A stretch of 50,265 bases of DNA from Anaerolineae bacterium (GCA_030612585.1 JAUWNP010000011.1:1-50265); one strand, 5' to 3'. Positions 40,889 through 49,476 are shown, counted from the first letter of the stretch. Notes: generated by a model from the sequence alone, not told the origin. Numbers and translations: made by a program.

Positions 40889-41941
40889 ATGGATACTATC
40901 CAGCAATTCGTCCAGCAGCACAAGACTCTGGTGGCACTGATCGGTGGGATCGTGCTGGGGCTGATCCTGGGGTTGGTCATCGGCTGGGGGCTGTGGCCGG
41001 TTCAGTGGACCAATTCCGCGCCCGGCAACCTGCGCTCCGATTTCCAGAGTTATTACGTTCTCTGGGTTGCCGAGCGCTACGAGGCTACCGGTGACCTGGA
41101 AGAGACGCGCAGTAAATTGGGTGTGGAACACTGGAAGGAAGGCCAACTTGCTGAAACACTGGAGCGGCTGGCCCAGGAGCAGGGCGGGCAGGAGGCAGTC
41201 CGCCTGCGGACCCTGGCCCAGGCCTTGGAGGAGCCCGCACCTGCTGCGCCGACGATGAGTTTCTGGGAAAAACTGCGTCCGGCGGCGATGGTTTGCGGAG
41301 TCGCCTTATTGGTGGTGACATTCGTGGGAGGTGTGTACCTCCTCGTCAGCCGTTCGCGCAAGTCACGGGCCATGTCGGAGGAGGCTGGACGGGGTGTGCG
41401 GACAGCCGAAGGATTCCTTCCCTCTGAACAAGTCTCCTGGGGAGTTGAGGGGCCACCGCTGTCTCAGTTTGTCACGACCTATACGCTGGGGGATGATCAC
41501 TACGATCCCTCGTTTAGCATTGAGTTGGAGAACGGCGAATTTATGGGCGAGTGCGGCGTGGGCATCTCGGAGACCATCGGCGTAGGCGCGCCTAACAAAG
41601 TCACCGCTTTCGAGGTCTGGCTGTTCGACAAGAACGACATTCGCACCGTGACGAAAGTACTGATGTCGGACTACGCCTTCCACGACGAGGCATTGCGCAC
41701 CAAGTTGGCGCCCAAGGGGGAGCCAGTGCTGGCCGAGGTGGGGAAGGACGTGGTCCTTGAGACGAAGATGCTGCGTGTGCGGGCGCGTATTGTGGAAACA
41801 GAATACGGGGCGGGAAACCTGCCACCCGATAGTTTTTTCGAAAGGCTGACGGTAGAACTGGCGGCATGGGCCAGGCCGGGACAGGAGGGAACACCGTCAA
41901 TGGCTGAGACCGACGTCCCCATCATGCCGCCCACTTTGTAG
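40889..41941 (+). CDS. Two-helix membrane protein with LWPVQW motif and soluble C-terminal domain
   Basis: No named family recognised. The 350-residue protein has a membrane helix at about residues 14-34 followed by GLWPVQWTNSAPGNLRSDFQ (core Trp36-Trp40), a helical region with YEATGDLEETRSKLGVEHWK and ETLERLAQEQ, a second membrane helix near 130-155, a Pro/Arg-rich linker and a beta-rich soluble domain from about 195 (SQFVTTYTLGDDHYDPSFSI ... TAFEVWLFDKNDIRTVTKVL). The N-terminal half is related to the protein at 4899-5885. ATG at 40889 has GAGGGAG upstream. It has its own promoter. Confidence 0.8.
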   Translation: MDTIQQFVQQHKTLVALIGGIVLGLILGLVIGWGLWPVQWTNSAPGNLRSDFQSYYVLWVAERYEATGDLEETRSKLGVEHWKEGQLAETLERLAQEQGGQEAVRLRTLAQALEEPAPAAPTMSFWEKLRPAAMVCGVALLVVTFVGGVYLLVSRSRKSRAMSEEAGRGVRTAEGFLPSEQVSWGVEGPPLSQFVTTYTLGDDHYDPSFSIELENGEFMGECGVGISETIGVGAPNKVTAFEVWLFDKNDIRTVTKVLMSDYAFHDEALRTKLAPKGEPVLAEVGKDVVLETKMLRVRARIVETEYGAGNLPPDSFFERLTVELAAWARPGQEGTPSMAETDVPIMPPTL

Positions 41942-42028
41942 TTTGACGGGACTGGCCCTGGCACAAATTGCGCAGATAGACACCCTCGCCGTGGCAGCGC
42001 GGTGGGGGTGTTTGCTTGGGAGGGGGTA

Positions 42029-42688
42029 GTGCGTCACCTGTGGTGGGCCTTTCTGCGACTCTTCTTCCGCCTGCTCTACAATGAGTTGGCCTGGACTTAC
42101 GACCTGGTGGCCTGGGTGGTGTCGCTGGGACAGTGGAAGGAGTGGGGGCGCACGGCGATTCCGTGCCTGCGAGGGGAGCGGGTACTGGAACTGGGTCACG
42201 GTCCTGGTCACCTGCTGGTGGCGATGGCGGAACGAGGTCTGGTCTCAGCGGGAATTGACCTTTCACCGCACATGGGACACCTGGCGCGGCGACGGTTGAA
42301 AAGAGCCGGGCGGACCGTTCCTCTGGTGCGGGCCCGTGCACAAGGGCTCCCTTTCCGCGGGGGGTGTTTCGACAGTGCCGTCACCACCTTCCCCACCGAG
42401 TTCATCCTGGACCCCGCCACGTTGCGCGAGGCGGCGCGCGTTCTGCGCAGCCCTGAACCTGCCGAAGGGCGGCCGGGTGGGCAATTGATCATCGTCGCCT
42501 GGGCCCGTCTGAGCGGGCGCGACCTGCTCTCTCGTTTCACCAAGTGGCTTTATCAGGTAACGGGACAGGGGGAGTCGCTCCCCGGCGGCGGTGAGGCGGT
42601 GCTGATGGAGGCAGGGTTCGTTCCACGTATCGTCTGGGAGCGAGTTGGGCGCACCGAGGTGATGCTGGTCGTGGCGGAAAAGCGATGA
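42029..42688 (+). CDS. SAM-dependent methyltransferase
   Basis: A 219-residue class I methyltransferase of unknown substrate. The helical N-terminus (LWWAFLRLFFRLLYNELAWT) is very hydrophobic. The SAM motif is RVLELGHGPGHLLVAMAERG, followed by GIDLSPHMGHLARRRL and the acidic/Gly region FDSAVTTFPTEFILDPATLR. Between REAARVLR and GGQLIIV, the residues SPEPAEGRPG are an in-frame insert from a dispersed repeat (42450-42470). GTG at 42029 with GGAGGGGG upstream is preferred to 42002. Close relatives may act on lipids or quinones; this is not established. Confidence 0.87.
   Translation: MRHLWWAFLRLFFRLLYNELAWTYDLVAWVVSLGQWKEWGRTAIPCLRGERVLELGHGPGHLLVAMAERGLVSAGIDLSPHMGHLARRRLKRAGRTVPLVRARAQGLPFRGGCFDSAVTTFPTEFILDPATLREAARVLRSPEPAEGRPGGQLIIVAWARLSGRDLLSRFTKWLYQVTGQGESLPGGGEAVLMEAGFVPRIVWERVGRTEVMLVVAEKR
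42450..42470. repeat. Short repeat inserted in the methyltransferase gene
   Basis: GCCCTGAACCTGCCGAAGGG (plus C), an imperfect palindrome of the same class as the GCTCAGGGC repeats in leuS. It adds codons in the loop after the LR of AARVLR. Confidence 0.6.
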
Positions 42689-42710
42689 CGGGGGATTATA
42701 CTGTTTGCTT

Positions 42711-42822
42711 GCATCTTCTCAAAAAATTGGGGCGGGTGTAGGTCGGATTTGCTATCCGACCGGACGGCGGTTAGCAAAACCGCCCTACAGTCGTCATCCC
42801 CCCCTAAATATTGAGAAGATAC
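42711..42822. mobile_element. MITE-like element, copy 3 (112 bp, inverted)
   Basis: Left end GCATCTTCTCAA (one change from copies 1 and 2), right end TTGAGAAGATAC, flanked by GTTTGCTT (42703-42710) and GTTTGCTC (42823-42830), an 8-bp duplication with one mismatch. The interior is nearly the exact reverse complement of copy 2. It lies just before the tRNA-His promoter. Confidence 0.9.
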
Positions 42823-42824
42823 GT

Positions 42825-42853
42825 TTGCTCCTTCGTGTGCTTTGTGGTAAAAT
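42825..42853 (+). promoter_or_regulatory. Promoter of tRNA-His
   Basis: TTGCTC (42825-42830), 17 bp, TAAAAT (42848-42853) preceded by TGG. The -35 lies in the right-hand target duplication of the MITE copy 3, and the spacer contains the dispersed CTTCGTGTGCTTTGTGG word. Confidence 0.6.
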
Positions 42854-42863
42854 AGATACACGT

Positions 42864-42940
42864 GGTGGGTGTGGCCTAATGGTTAAGGCACCTGGTTGTG
42901 GCCCAGGAAATTGTGGGTTCGAATCCCATCACTCACCCCA
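42864..42940 (+). tRNA. tRNA-His (anticodon GTG)
   Basis: Acceptor GTGGGTG/CACTCAC with the extra G-1 (42864) facing discriminator C73, the hallmark of tRNA-His; anticodon stem CCTGG/CCAGG with loop TTGTGGC (GTG); T arm GTGGG/CCCAT with loop TTCGAAT. CCA is encoded at 42938-42940. Confidence 0.95.
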
Positions 42941-42943
42941 AAG

Positions 42944-42962
42944 GGCCGGACTTCGTCCGGCC
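42944..42962. terminator. Hairpin after tRNA-His
   Basis: An 8-bp stem GGCCGGAC/GTCCGGCC with a 3-nt loop, followed by TTAATTAT. It could end or process the tRNA-His transcript before tRNA-Arg. Confidence 0.5.
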
Positions 42963-42976
42963 TTAATTATACACTA

Positions 42977-43050
42977 GCCCCCGTAGCTCAATTGGACAGA
43001 GCGTCGGACTTCGAATCCGCAGGTTGCGCGTTCGAATCGCGCCGGGGGCG
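42977..43050 (+). tRNA. tRNA-Arg (anticodon TCG)
   Basis: A 74-nt cloverleaf: acceptor GCCCCCG/CGGGGGC, discriminator G, D arm GCTC/GAGC, anticodon loop CTTCGAA giving TCG, T arm GCGCG/CGCGC with loop TTCGAAT. No CCA encoded. Its last base abuts the stop codon of the convergent Nudix gene. Confidence 0.94.
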
Positions 43051-43734
43051 TCAGCAGTCCCGCAACCGAGAGGAAGCGGGACTTTCACTTGAACGGATTG
43101 GGGTAGCGAGGTCGAAGTAAGTCCGTCGCATCTCTCCACGCCAGAAGCGGAAGCCGAGGGGCACCCAGAAGTCGTGCCCCAGGTCGAGGGGCGGCAGCGC
43201 ATTCTCTGGGAACCAGCCCAGATCCAGCGTCTCTTGTGGGTGGACCGGGGTATCCTGCTCCTCGCCCACAGGTCGGCACAGGAACGAGAAGTGGTAACAG
43301 TGGCGTGATACCCGTGTACCAACGATGCGCGAATCGTAGACGCCGATGAGGGCCAGCGGCTCGACCCGCACCCCGGTCTCCTCGTAGCACTCGCGGCAGG
43401 CTCCCTCCGCGGCCGTCTCACCCACCTCGAAAGCGCCGCCAGGCGTGGCCCACAGGCCGCTATCTGCCCGCTGTATCAGCAGAATTTCGCCAGCATCGTT
43501 GATCACGATGGCATCCCCCACCGCCAGCGGCGTGGCCTGCCCCAGCGTCTTGGCCAGGATGGACACAAGTTCCTCGGCCGGCCTGTCCGAGGCACGGGCG
43601 AACATCTCCGCTGCGATGCTCAATATCCGCTCGTAGTTGGCCCGGTCATATGGATTCGAGCCGAATTGAAGACCGTTGCTCGCGGCAGCCCGCAGTGTGT
43701 CGGCCCAGAGATAGAGTTGTTGTAATAGGTTCAC
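43051..43734 (-). CDS. Nudix hydrolase with N-terminal helical domain
   Basis: Hydrolyses a nucleoside diphosphate linked to another group. The 227-residue protein has a helical N-terminus (LLQQLYLWADTLRAAASNGL, as in ADP-ribose-type Nudix proteins), then the Nudix box GGAFEVGETAAEGACRECYE followed by ETGVRV, matching GX5EX7REUXEEXGU. WATPGG precedes it. Its GTG start overlaps the stop of an upstream coding-like remnant (GTGA). The last codons include a hairpin that lies directly after tRNA-Arg. The substrate is not known. Confidence 0.9.
   Translation of the reverse strand: MNLLQQLYLWADTLRAAASNGLQFGSNPYDRANYERILSIAAEMFARASDRPAEELVSILAKTLGQATPLAVGDAIVINDAGEILLIQRADSGLWATPGGAFEVGETAAEGACRECYEETGVRVEPLALIGVYDSRIVGTRVSRHCYHFSFLCRPVGEEQDTPVHPQETLDLGWFPENALPPLDLGHDFWVPLGFRFWRGEMRRTYFDLATPIRSSESPASSRLRDC
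43056..43083. terminator. Hairpin overlapping the end of the Nudix gene
   Basis: AGTCCCGC/GCGGGACT form an 8-bp stem, followed by TTTC on the + strand. It may end tRNA-Arg transcription while lying in the coding 3' end of the convergent Nudix gene. Confidence 0.45.
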
Positions 43735-43850
43735 GGCGTCTTCTGCAGGAATGTAGAATCTGCCTTCCCCAGCGCGACACCATCCGCGTCCAGCAACGTG
43801 CCGTTTTGGGAAATAGGCCAGCGGCGTGGCCTGAGCGGCAACAGGGGGGG
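43731..43850 (-). pseudogene. Coding-like remnant between lon and the Nudix gene
   Basis: An open frame on the - strand after a run of ten G (43844-43853 on the + strand) encodes RRWPISQNGTLLDADGVALG followed by KADSTFLQKTP and ends in TGA overlapping the Nudix GTG. The tidy GTGA overlap suggests it is the 3' end of a real gene, but no start or ribosome site is seen, and the rest could have been lost. It is not recognised. Confidence 0.3.
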
Positions 43851-43854
43851 GGGC

Positions 43855-46332
43855 CTAAGCCCGGCGCCGGCGCGCCGGAGGTGGGGGCAGCACTGCTGCC
43901 GCAAGTACCTCGTCCATCCGCTCAGCCAAGATGATGTTGATCCTGCGCTGCACACGTCGAGGGATTTCAACGAGGTCCTTCTTGTTGCGCTTTGGAATGA
44001 TAACCGTCTTGAGGCCAGCCCGGTAGGCTGCCATCATCTTCTCCTTGAGGCCGCCGACAGGCAATACGCGACCACGCAGCGTGATCTCGCCCGTCATCCC
44101 CACGTCGTGGCGCACAGGACGGTCAGTGAAAGCAGAGATGAGCGCTGTGGCGATAGTAATGCCAGCCGATGGGCCGTCCTTGGGGATTGCCCCCTCTGGC
44201 AAGTGGACGTGGATGTCGGTTTTTTCGAAGACGTCAGGTTTGATGCCGAGATCCTTGCTGCGGGAACGGGTATAACTCAACGCTGCCTGCGCCGATTCCT
44301 GCATCACCTCGCCCAACTGACCAGTCAGCAGTAAGTTGCCTTTGCCAGGCATTAGCGCGACCTCTACGAACGTCAGATCGCCCCCTGCCTCGGTCCACGC
44401 CATACCGGTGGCGATGCCGACCCCATCCTGCTCCTCCGTCAGGCTGCGGATGAACTGTGGCGGGCCGAGGTAACGAGCGAGCATGTTCGCTTTGATGCGA
44501 CGTGGTGGCGAGCCACCCTCGGCCAGGAGGCGGGCAATCTTGCGACAGATGCTGGCAATCTCGCGCTCGAGGTTACGCACGCCGGCCTCGTAGGTGTATT
44601 CGCGCATGAGGCCACGCAACGCACCATCGGTGAAGGTGATGGGAGTATCTGCTAGGCCGTGCTCTTCCAGTTGACGCGGGATCAGAAAACGGCGCGCGAT
44701 TTCCAACTTCTCCTCGTCAATATAGCCGGGGAACTCAATCACCTCCATACGGTCTTGCAGAGCCGGCGGAATGGGACCGAGAATATTGGCCGTGGTGATG
44801 AACATGACCTTCGAGAGGTCATAGGGCACCTCGAGGTAGTGATCGGAGAAGGCGTGATTCTGTTCGAGGTCCAACACCTCGAGCAGGGCCGCAGCCGGGT
44901 CGCCGCGGAAGTCCGTTCCTATCTTATCCACCTCATCGAGCATGAACAGGGGGTTGATCGTGCCGGCCCGCCGCATAGTCTGGATGATACGACCGGGCAG
45001 CGAACCAATGTAGGTACGGCGATGGCCCCGAATCTCCGCCTCGTCCCGCACGCCGCCCAGACTCACGCGGACGAACTTGCGTCCCAGTGCGCCGGCGATG
45101 GATTGCCCCAGCGAGGTCTTGCCAGTGCCGGGCGGGCCCACGAAGCATAGAATCGGACTGCGCATCTTGTCGGCCGCCAGATGCCGCACCGCGATGTATT
45201 CCAGGATGCGCTCCTTGGCCTTAGGCAACCCGTAGTGGCGCGATTCCAGCACTTCTTCTACGTGCTTGACGTCCAGGTTGTCCTCGGTGGCCTCCGACCA
45301 TGGCAACTCGATCAGCCAGTCAAGGTAGGTGCGGATCATGCCGGTCTCGGGCGACATAGGCGGCATAGCCGTCAGCCGGTCAAGTTCCTTATTGATCCGA
45401 GTGCGTACCTCGTCGGGCAAGTCCATCTCGGTGACTCTTTCGCGCAGTGCGTTGACTTCCTGGGTGTAGACGTCGGTCTCGCCCAACTCGCTCTGGATGA
45501 CCTTCATCTGCTCACGCAGGAAGTACTCGCGCTGGCCTCTATCCAACTCCCGCTGTACCTGTGAGTGGATGTGATCCTCCAGTTCGAGCACGTCCAGTTC
45601 TTTGGCCAGCAGAATGCTGACGCGCTGCAACCGCGTTGCGGGATCAAGAGTCTCCAGCACCTCCTGCCGTTCAGCCACTTCCAGGTTCAGTGCCTGAGCC
45701 ATCAGATCGGCCAGCCAGCCTGGCTCGTCTACATTCATAGCAAAGACGTAGACGTCTTCGGGCAGGTTGCGGTTCAGTTGCACGGCTTTCTCAAAGAGCG
45801 CCAGCACCGCCCGCATCAGCGCCTCGGTAAGCGGGGTTTTCTCGGTCACTTCGTAGATGGGCAGGGCACGCACGCGGATGTATGGTTCCAGGTGGACGTA
45901 TTCGACGATTTGCACCCGTCGGAGTCCCTGGCTCAGCATGCTGATGGTGCCGTCGGGCATACGCAACATACGGCCGATGTCCACCTCGGTGCCGAAGGTG
46001 AAGAGGTCCTCGGGGCCTGGTTCTGTTACGTCTGCATCTCGCTGGGCGATGGTAATGAGAGGTTCACCTTGCTCGGTCGCTACCTCGATGGCCTCTACTG
46101 AGCGATCACGCCCGACGAAGAGCGGCGTGACCATGCGAGGGAACATCACCATATCGCGCAGCGGCAGAAGTGGCGCTTCTATAACCCCGTCCGGAGATTC
46201 GCACAGAGGCTCTACACCCTCAAAATCATCAAAATCCAAGTCGTCCGGGGAGAATGGCATTCCCTGGAGCCTCCCTATTTGTGACTGCCAATTCTGAAAC
46301 ACTCTACTCCACATCATGTTCTCTTCCCACAT
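43855..46332 (-). CDS. lon: ATP-dependent protease Lon
   Basis: Degrades damaged and regulatory proteins. The 825-residue protein has the N-terminal LON substrate domain ([20 protein letters not shown]), a coiled-coil linker, the AAA+ domain with Walker [21 protein letters not shown], Walker [11 protein letters not shown] and sensor residues, and the C-terminal protease domain with catalytic Ser in [19 protein letters not shown] (about 717) and Lys in [14 protein letters not shown] (about 760). The ATG overlaps the folC stop (TGATG), a coupled start; ATG at 46317 with GGGAAGAG upstream is equally plausible. It ends before a ten-G tract. Confidence 0.96.
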   Translation of the reverse strand: MWEENMMWSRVFQNWQSQIGRLQGMPFSPDDLDFDDFEGVEPLCESPDGVIEAPLLPLRDMVMFPRMVTPLFVGRDRSVEAIEVATEQGEPLITIAQRDADVTEPGPEDLFTFGTEVDIGRMLRMPDGTISMLSQGLRRVQIVEYVHLEPYIRVRALPIYEVTEKTPLTEALMRAVLALFEKAVQLNRNLPEDVYVFAMNVDEPGWLADLMAQALNLEVAERQEVLETLDPATRLQRVSILLAKELDVLELEDHIHSQVQRELDRGQREYFLREQMKVIQSELGETDVYTQEVNALRERVTEMDLPDEVRTRINKELDRLTAMPPMSPETGMIRTYLDWLIELPWSEATEDNLDVKHVEEVLESRHYGLPKAKERILEYIAVRHLAADKMRSPILCFVGPPGTGKTSLGQSIAGALGRKFVRVSLGGVRDEAEIRGHRRTYIGSLPGRIIQTMRRAGTINPLFMLDEVDKIGTDFRGDPAAALLEVLDLEQNHAFSDHYLEVPYDLSKVMFITTANILGPIPPALQDRMEVIEFPGYIDEEKLEIARRFLIPRQLEEHGLADTPITFTDGALRGLMREYTYEAGVRNLEREIASICRKIARLLAEGGSPPRRIKANMLARYLGPPQFIRSLTEEQDGVGIATGMAWTEAGGDLTFVEVALMPGKGNLLLTGQLGEVMQESAQAALSYTRSRSKDLGIKPDVFEKTDIHVHLPEGAIPKDGPSAGITIATALISAFTDRPVRHDVGMTGEITLRGRVLPVGGLKEKMMAAYRAGLKTVIIPKRNKKDLVEIPRRVQRRINIILAERMDEVLAAAVLPPPPARRRRA

Positions 46333-47690
46333 CAGGTTTCTAGTTCTCCGTCATTATCTGGCAGCGGGGCGCCGTTGTAACGCGCCCACTCTTCGTGGAT
46401 ATCGGCGACGAGATGAGTGGATCCGGTCACCAACAAACCGCTGGCTGGGTTCATCAGCGCCAGCCCACGTCGGAGCGACTTCCTCACATTCACGCTGACT
46501 TCCGCCCCACCTCCCACCGCAGCGACAACGTCGGCCAGTTCAACCGGCGATGCTGCCCGAGGATGATCTGAGCGGGTGACGATGGTGTACTCGCTGATCG
46601 GCAGGAGCACTTTCAACATCCCGGCGACGTCTTTGTCGGCCGAAGCGCCGAAGACCAGCATCCAGCGTTGGTCAGGGAACCACTCTTCCAATGCTCTGCA
46701 TAGCACTTGTGCCGAGTAGGAATTGTGCGCACCGTCTACAACTACCAATGGTTTGCGGCTGAGGATCTCCAGCCGCCCCGGCCAGCAGACGCTGCGTAAC
46801 CCTTCGTGCACAGCCTCAATGGGGATGTGGAAGCCTCGCTGGTGCATAATATCAAGTGCAGCAATGGCGTTGGTAGCATTCTCCAGTTGGTGGCGACCCA
46901 ACAGGGGGATCCAGTATTCCCCATCTAGTTCCGAACCGCCGCCAGTAATACGCCGGGCGGTGAAAGCCTGGCCGTCCAGGTCTGCGGAGCCAGAGTCATA
47001 ATCCCAGTCGCGGCCAACCTCCGTGAGGGATGATCCTCGTTCCTGGCTGACCGCTTCGAGCACTTTGATCGCCTCGGCCCGCTGCGGCGCGCTCACAGCC
47101 GGAATGCCCGGCTTGATGATACCCGCTTTCTCGCGCGCGATCTCGGCCAGCGTGTTGCCCAGCAGGTCGGTGTGGTCCAGGCTAAGTGAGGTAATGACCG
47201 ACACCTCAGGCGTCAAGACGTTGGTGGCATCAAGCCGGCCGCCCAGCCCCACTTCGACGACGGCAACTTCCACCTTGGAGCGGGCGAAGTGGAGAAAGCC
47301 GATGGCGGTGATGGCCTCGAAGTAGGTCACGCCGGGCGTGCGTTCAATCAACGGGCGGACTTCCTCTACCAGCGCGACGACTTCCTCCTGCGCGATCTTC
47401 CGCCTATCCACCTGAATGCGCTCGCGGAAGGTGTGCATGTGAGGCGAGGTGTAGAAGCCGGTATGGTAACCGGCGGCCCGCAAGCAGGCCTCACTCATTG
47501 CCGCTGTAGAGCCTTTGCCCTTTGTACCGGCTACGTGCACCGTTGGGAAGCGAGTGTGTGGGTTGCCCACAGCCGCCAGCAGTCGCTCGACTCGTGAAAG
47601 ATCAAGCGTCTCGGGTGTATAGCGCTCAATGCGCGTCTTTTCGTAGTCCACGAGGCTGTAAAGATAAGCGATAGTCTCTATGTAATTCAT
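46332..47690 (-). CDS. folC: Folylpolyglutamate/dihydrofolate synthase
   Basis: Adds glutamate to folates and may make dihydrofolate. The 452-residue Mur-ligase-family protein has the P-loop [20 protein letters not shown] near residue 52, [55 protein letters not shown] and [10 protein letters not shown], and the C-terminal [17 protein letters not shown] at 47690 starts the conserved [13 protein letters not shown]; an upstream start would lie in the promoter. It forms an operon with lon. Confidence 0.95.
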   Translation of the reverse strand: MNYIETIAYLYSLVDYEKTRIERYTPETLDLSRVERLLAAVGNPHTRFPTVHVAGTKGKGSTAAMSEACLRAAGYHTGFYTSPHMHTFRERIQVDRRKIAQEEVVALVEEVRPLIERTPGVTYFEAITAIGFLHFARSKVEVAVVEVGLGGRLDATNVLTPEVSVITSLSLDHTDLLGNTLAEIAREKAGIIKPGIPAVSAPQRAEAIKVLEAVSQERGSSLTEVGRDWDYDSGSADLDGQAFTARRITGGGSELDGEYWIPLLGRHQLENATNAIAALDIMHQRGFHIPIEAVHEGLRSVCWPGRLEILSRKPLVVVDGAHNSYSAQVLCRALEEWFPDQRWMLVFGASADKDVAGMLKVLLPISEYTIVTRSDHPRAASPVELADVVAAVGGGAEVSVNVRKSLRRGLALMNPASGLLVTGSTHLVADIHEEWARYNGAPLPDNDGELET

Positions 47691-47722
47691 AGTTTTTATC
47701 AGTATCCCACCAGTCGGCGCGG

Positions 47723-47750
47723 ATTGTACTCGTTTTCCTGGGAAATGCAA
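47723..47750 (-). promoter_or_regulatory. Promoter of folC-lon
   Basis: On the - strand TTGCAT (47750-47745), 16 bp, TACAAT (47728-47723). It is 32 bp before the folC start. Confidence 0.6.
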
Positions 47751-47754
47751 GTTT

Positions 47755-47850
47755 GGTACATTGGTAGATTGGTAAATTGGTACATTGGTGGTTGGTAGGT
47801 TGGTTGAGCCTCCCCAATCTACGAATCTACGAGTTTACCAATCTACCGAC
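47755..47850. repeat. ATTGGTA-type repeat spacer, divergent region
   Basis: TTGGTACATTGGTAGATTGG words (47756-47790) face CCAATCTACGAATCTACGAG words (47815-47850) as an inverted pair around GGTTGAGCCTCC. The spacer separates folC and the lipoprotein gene; the -35 of the lipoprotein promoter lies within it. Confidence 0.75.
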
Positions 47851-47862
47851 GTGTGGTATACT
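47834..47862 (+). promoter_or_regulatory. Promoter of the Ig-like lipoprotein
   Basis: TTTACC (47834-47839), 17 bp, TATACT (47857-47862) with TGG before it. The weak -35 is offset by the extended -10. Confidence 0.6.
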
Positions 47863-47895
47863 TTTACCCAGACACTAACTGGCGGGAGGATGACA

Positions 47896-49176
47896 TTGCG
47901 AATCCGGTACATCCTGGTGGCAACGGCAACGCTGGGGCTATTGTTGACACTGGTCGCTTGCGGAGAAGAACCTCTACTGAGCGATGTCTCTTTCCGCACG
48001 GACCTCATCACGCCCAACGCTGACCACGATAACGATGTAGTGATTATCACCTACAACCTCTCCCGTAGCGCGGAGGTCTCGATCTACTTCGAGGACGAGG
48101 GAGGGAGCCGCTACTACTTTCGTGACCACGCGCACCGTGGCCCCTCCGTCGAGGAGCCTTACCAGATTTACTTCGCCGGTGTGGTGGATGGTTATGTGTT
48201 GCCCGGCGAGCAGTTCGAGGGGTTCACGGTGGATAAGCGAGTGCTGCAGGACGGCATCTACACCTGGGTGGTGGAGGCTACGGACAAGATGGGCCACACC
48301 GAGCGGGCATCCGGCACGCTCACCATCGCCGAAGCAGACACAGTGTTGCCGAAACTGCGTGGCTTCGGTGTGCATCCGCCGGTCTTCACCCCAAACCGGG
48401 ACGGTATCAGCGACCGGGCGACGATCAACGTGGACCTCAAGAAGGACGTGGAGGAGTTGACCGTCTATCTGATGGGGGAAGATGGGGTGCGCTACCATGT
48501 GGCGGAGCACGAAAAACTCACGCCGTTCAACGAGGCCGGCCTCCACGAGTTCGACTACGACGCCGGGGTAGACCTGGGGGCCGATCCCCCGCCCGACGGC
48601 ACGTACACCGTTTACATGAGAGCGCGGGACGCGGTGGGGCAGTGGACGGTGGCGATGGGCACGCTGACCATCGAGGATGGCGGTGTGCCGCGAGTGTACA
48701 TCCTCAACGCCGAGGTGGATTGGACGGGGGAGGGGCCGAAGGTGAGCATCCCATTGAGCAGCACGCTCTACTTCACCTTGACGATTGAGAACGACAGCGT
48801 CGTCCCCATCCGCACCAGCGGCCCCCCGCCGGGCACGGTGTACACCAGCGACCAGAACTATGCGACACTGGGCGAGTTTGTTCAATCCGGCGTCTTTCGG
48901 GTGGGCATCCACTGTGAGACCAGCCCGATAGATCATCCCTGGCGCTGGGCGGTAGGCGGGCCGGACGATTTGGTAGAAGTGGTAGAGGGTGGCAAGAGTT
49001 ACTTATACCTGCCGGCAGGAAAGCGGGCGGTCGTCACTGGCGGCATCCGCTTCGTGGACGTAGAAGAGGCCCGCAATCCACAGTACTGCTACGCCTCGCT
49101 CATCCACGAGGACGTGGAGATCTCGATGGTCAACTTCCGGGTGGACCCGGTGTTTCTGTTCATCGAAGTGCCCTAG
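47896..49176 (+). CDS. Lipoprotein with FlgD/Ig-like beta domains
   Basis: A 426-residue exported lipoprotein. The N-terminus (IRYILVATATLGLLLTLVAC) is a lipoprotein signal with lipobox LVAC, so Cys would be lipidated. Two repeated beta domains follow (about 30-135 and 150-270), each with the pattern of FlgD-type Ig domains: DVVIITYNLSRSAEVSIYF and DGISDRATINVDLKKDVEEL, with DGIYTWVVEATDKMGHTERA and DGTYTVYMRARDAVGQWTVA. A third beta-rich region ends the protein. TTG at 47896 with GGGAGG six bases before it is preferred; ATG at 47890 is too near the site. Role at the cell surface is likely but unknown. Confidence 0.8.
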   Translation: MRIRYILVATATLGLLLTLVACGEEPLLSDVSFRTDLITPNADHDNDVVIITYNLSRSAEVSIYFEDEGGSRYYFRDHAHRGPSVEEPYQIYFAGVVDGYVLPGEQFEGFTVDKRVLQDGIYTWVVEATDKMGHTERASGTLTIAEADTVLPKLRGFGVHPPVFTPNRDGISDRATINVDLKKDVEELTVYLMGEDGVRYHVAEHEKLTPFNEAGLHEFDYDAGVDLGADPPPDGTYTVYMRARDAVGQWTVAMGTLTIEDGGVPRVYILNAEVDWTGEGPKVSIPLSSTLYFTLTIENDSVVPIRTSGPPPGTVYTSDQNYATLGEFVQSGVFRVGIHCETSPIDHPWRWAVGGPDDLVEVVEGGKSYLYLPAGKRAVVTGGIRFVDVEEARNPQYCYASLIHEDVEISMVNFRVDPVFLFIEVP

Positions 49177-49188
49177 GACGCCCGAGGG

Positions 49189-49216
49189 GGCAAGCGAATA
49201 GTCGGGCTTGCCTTTT
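49189..49216 (+). terminator. Terminator after the Ig-like lipoprotein
   Basis: GGCAAGC/GCTTGCC stem around a 10-nt loop, followed by TTTT. It lies 12 bp after the stop and overlaps the next promoter. Confidence 0.7.
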
Positions 49217-49236
49217 GGAGGAGTTTGGTGTATGCT
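49208..49236 (+). promoter_or_regulatory. Possible promoter with long leader for the binding protein
   Basis: TTGCCT (49208-49213), 17 bp, TATGCT (49231-49236). It would give a leader of about 235 nt to the ATG at 49477. The leader contains a small frame with AAAGGAGG before ATG at about 49399, but no riboswitch was recognised. Confidence 0.4.
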
Positions 49237-49476
49237 AGCAAGCGTCAACCCCAAGGATGCTGAGTTCACTCGGAAAAGGGTAGTAGCCCAACCGTGTTGG
49301 GTGTTGTTTGGCCCAAGACGGCCAAAACGATTGGTCCGCTATCCGTCAAGAATCTACCTGCTCGACTTTCCGAGAACTGTCTACTGCGAAAGGAGGTGAT
49401 GTCTGCGAGGTAGTTGCTGAAGTGAAGAGTAATCAGATGGCTTGTCATTTCAAACCTTAAAACAGGAGGAGATAAA

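Noticed and set aside
43855..46332. Frameshift in lon at the ten-G tract
   Set aside because: The lon stop lies before the tract and the protease domain is complete, so the tract does not affect Lon.
49208..49399. 63-codon open frame between the two lipoproteins
   Set aside because: It starts within a terminator/promoter overlap, lacks a ribosome site and has no recognisable pattern.
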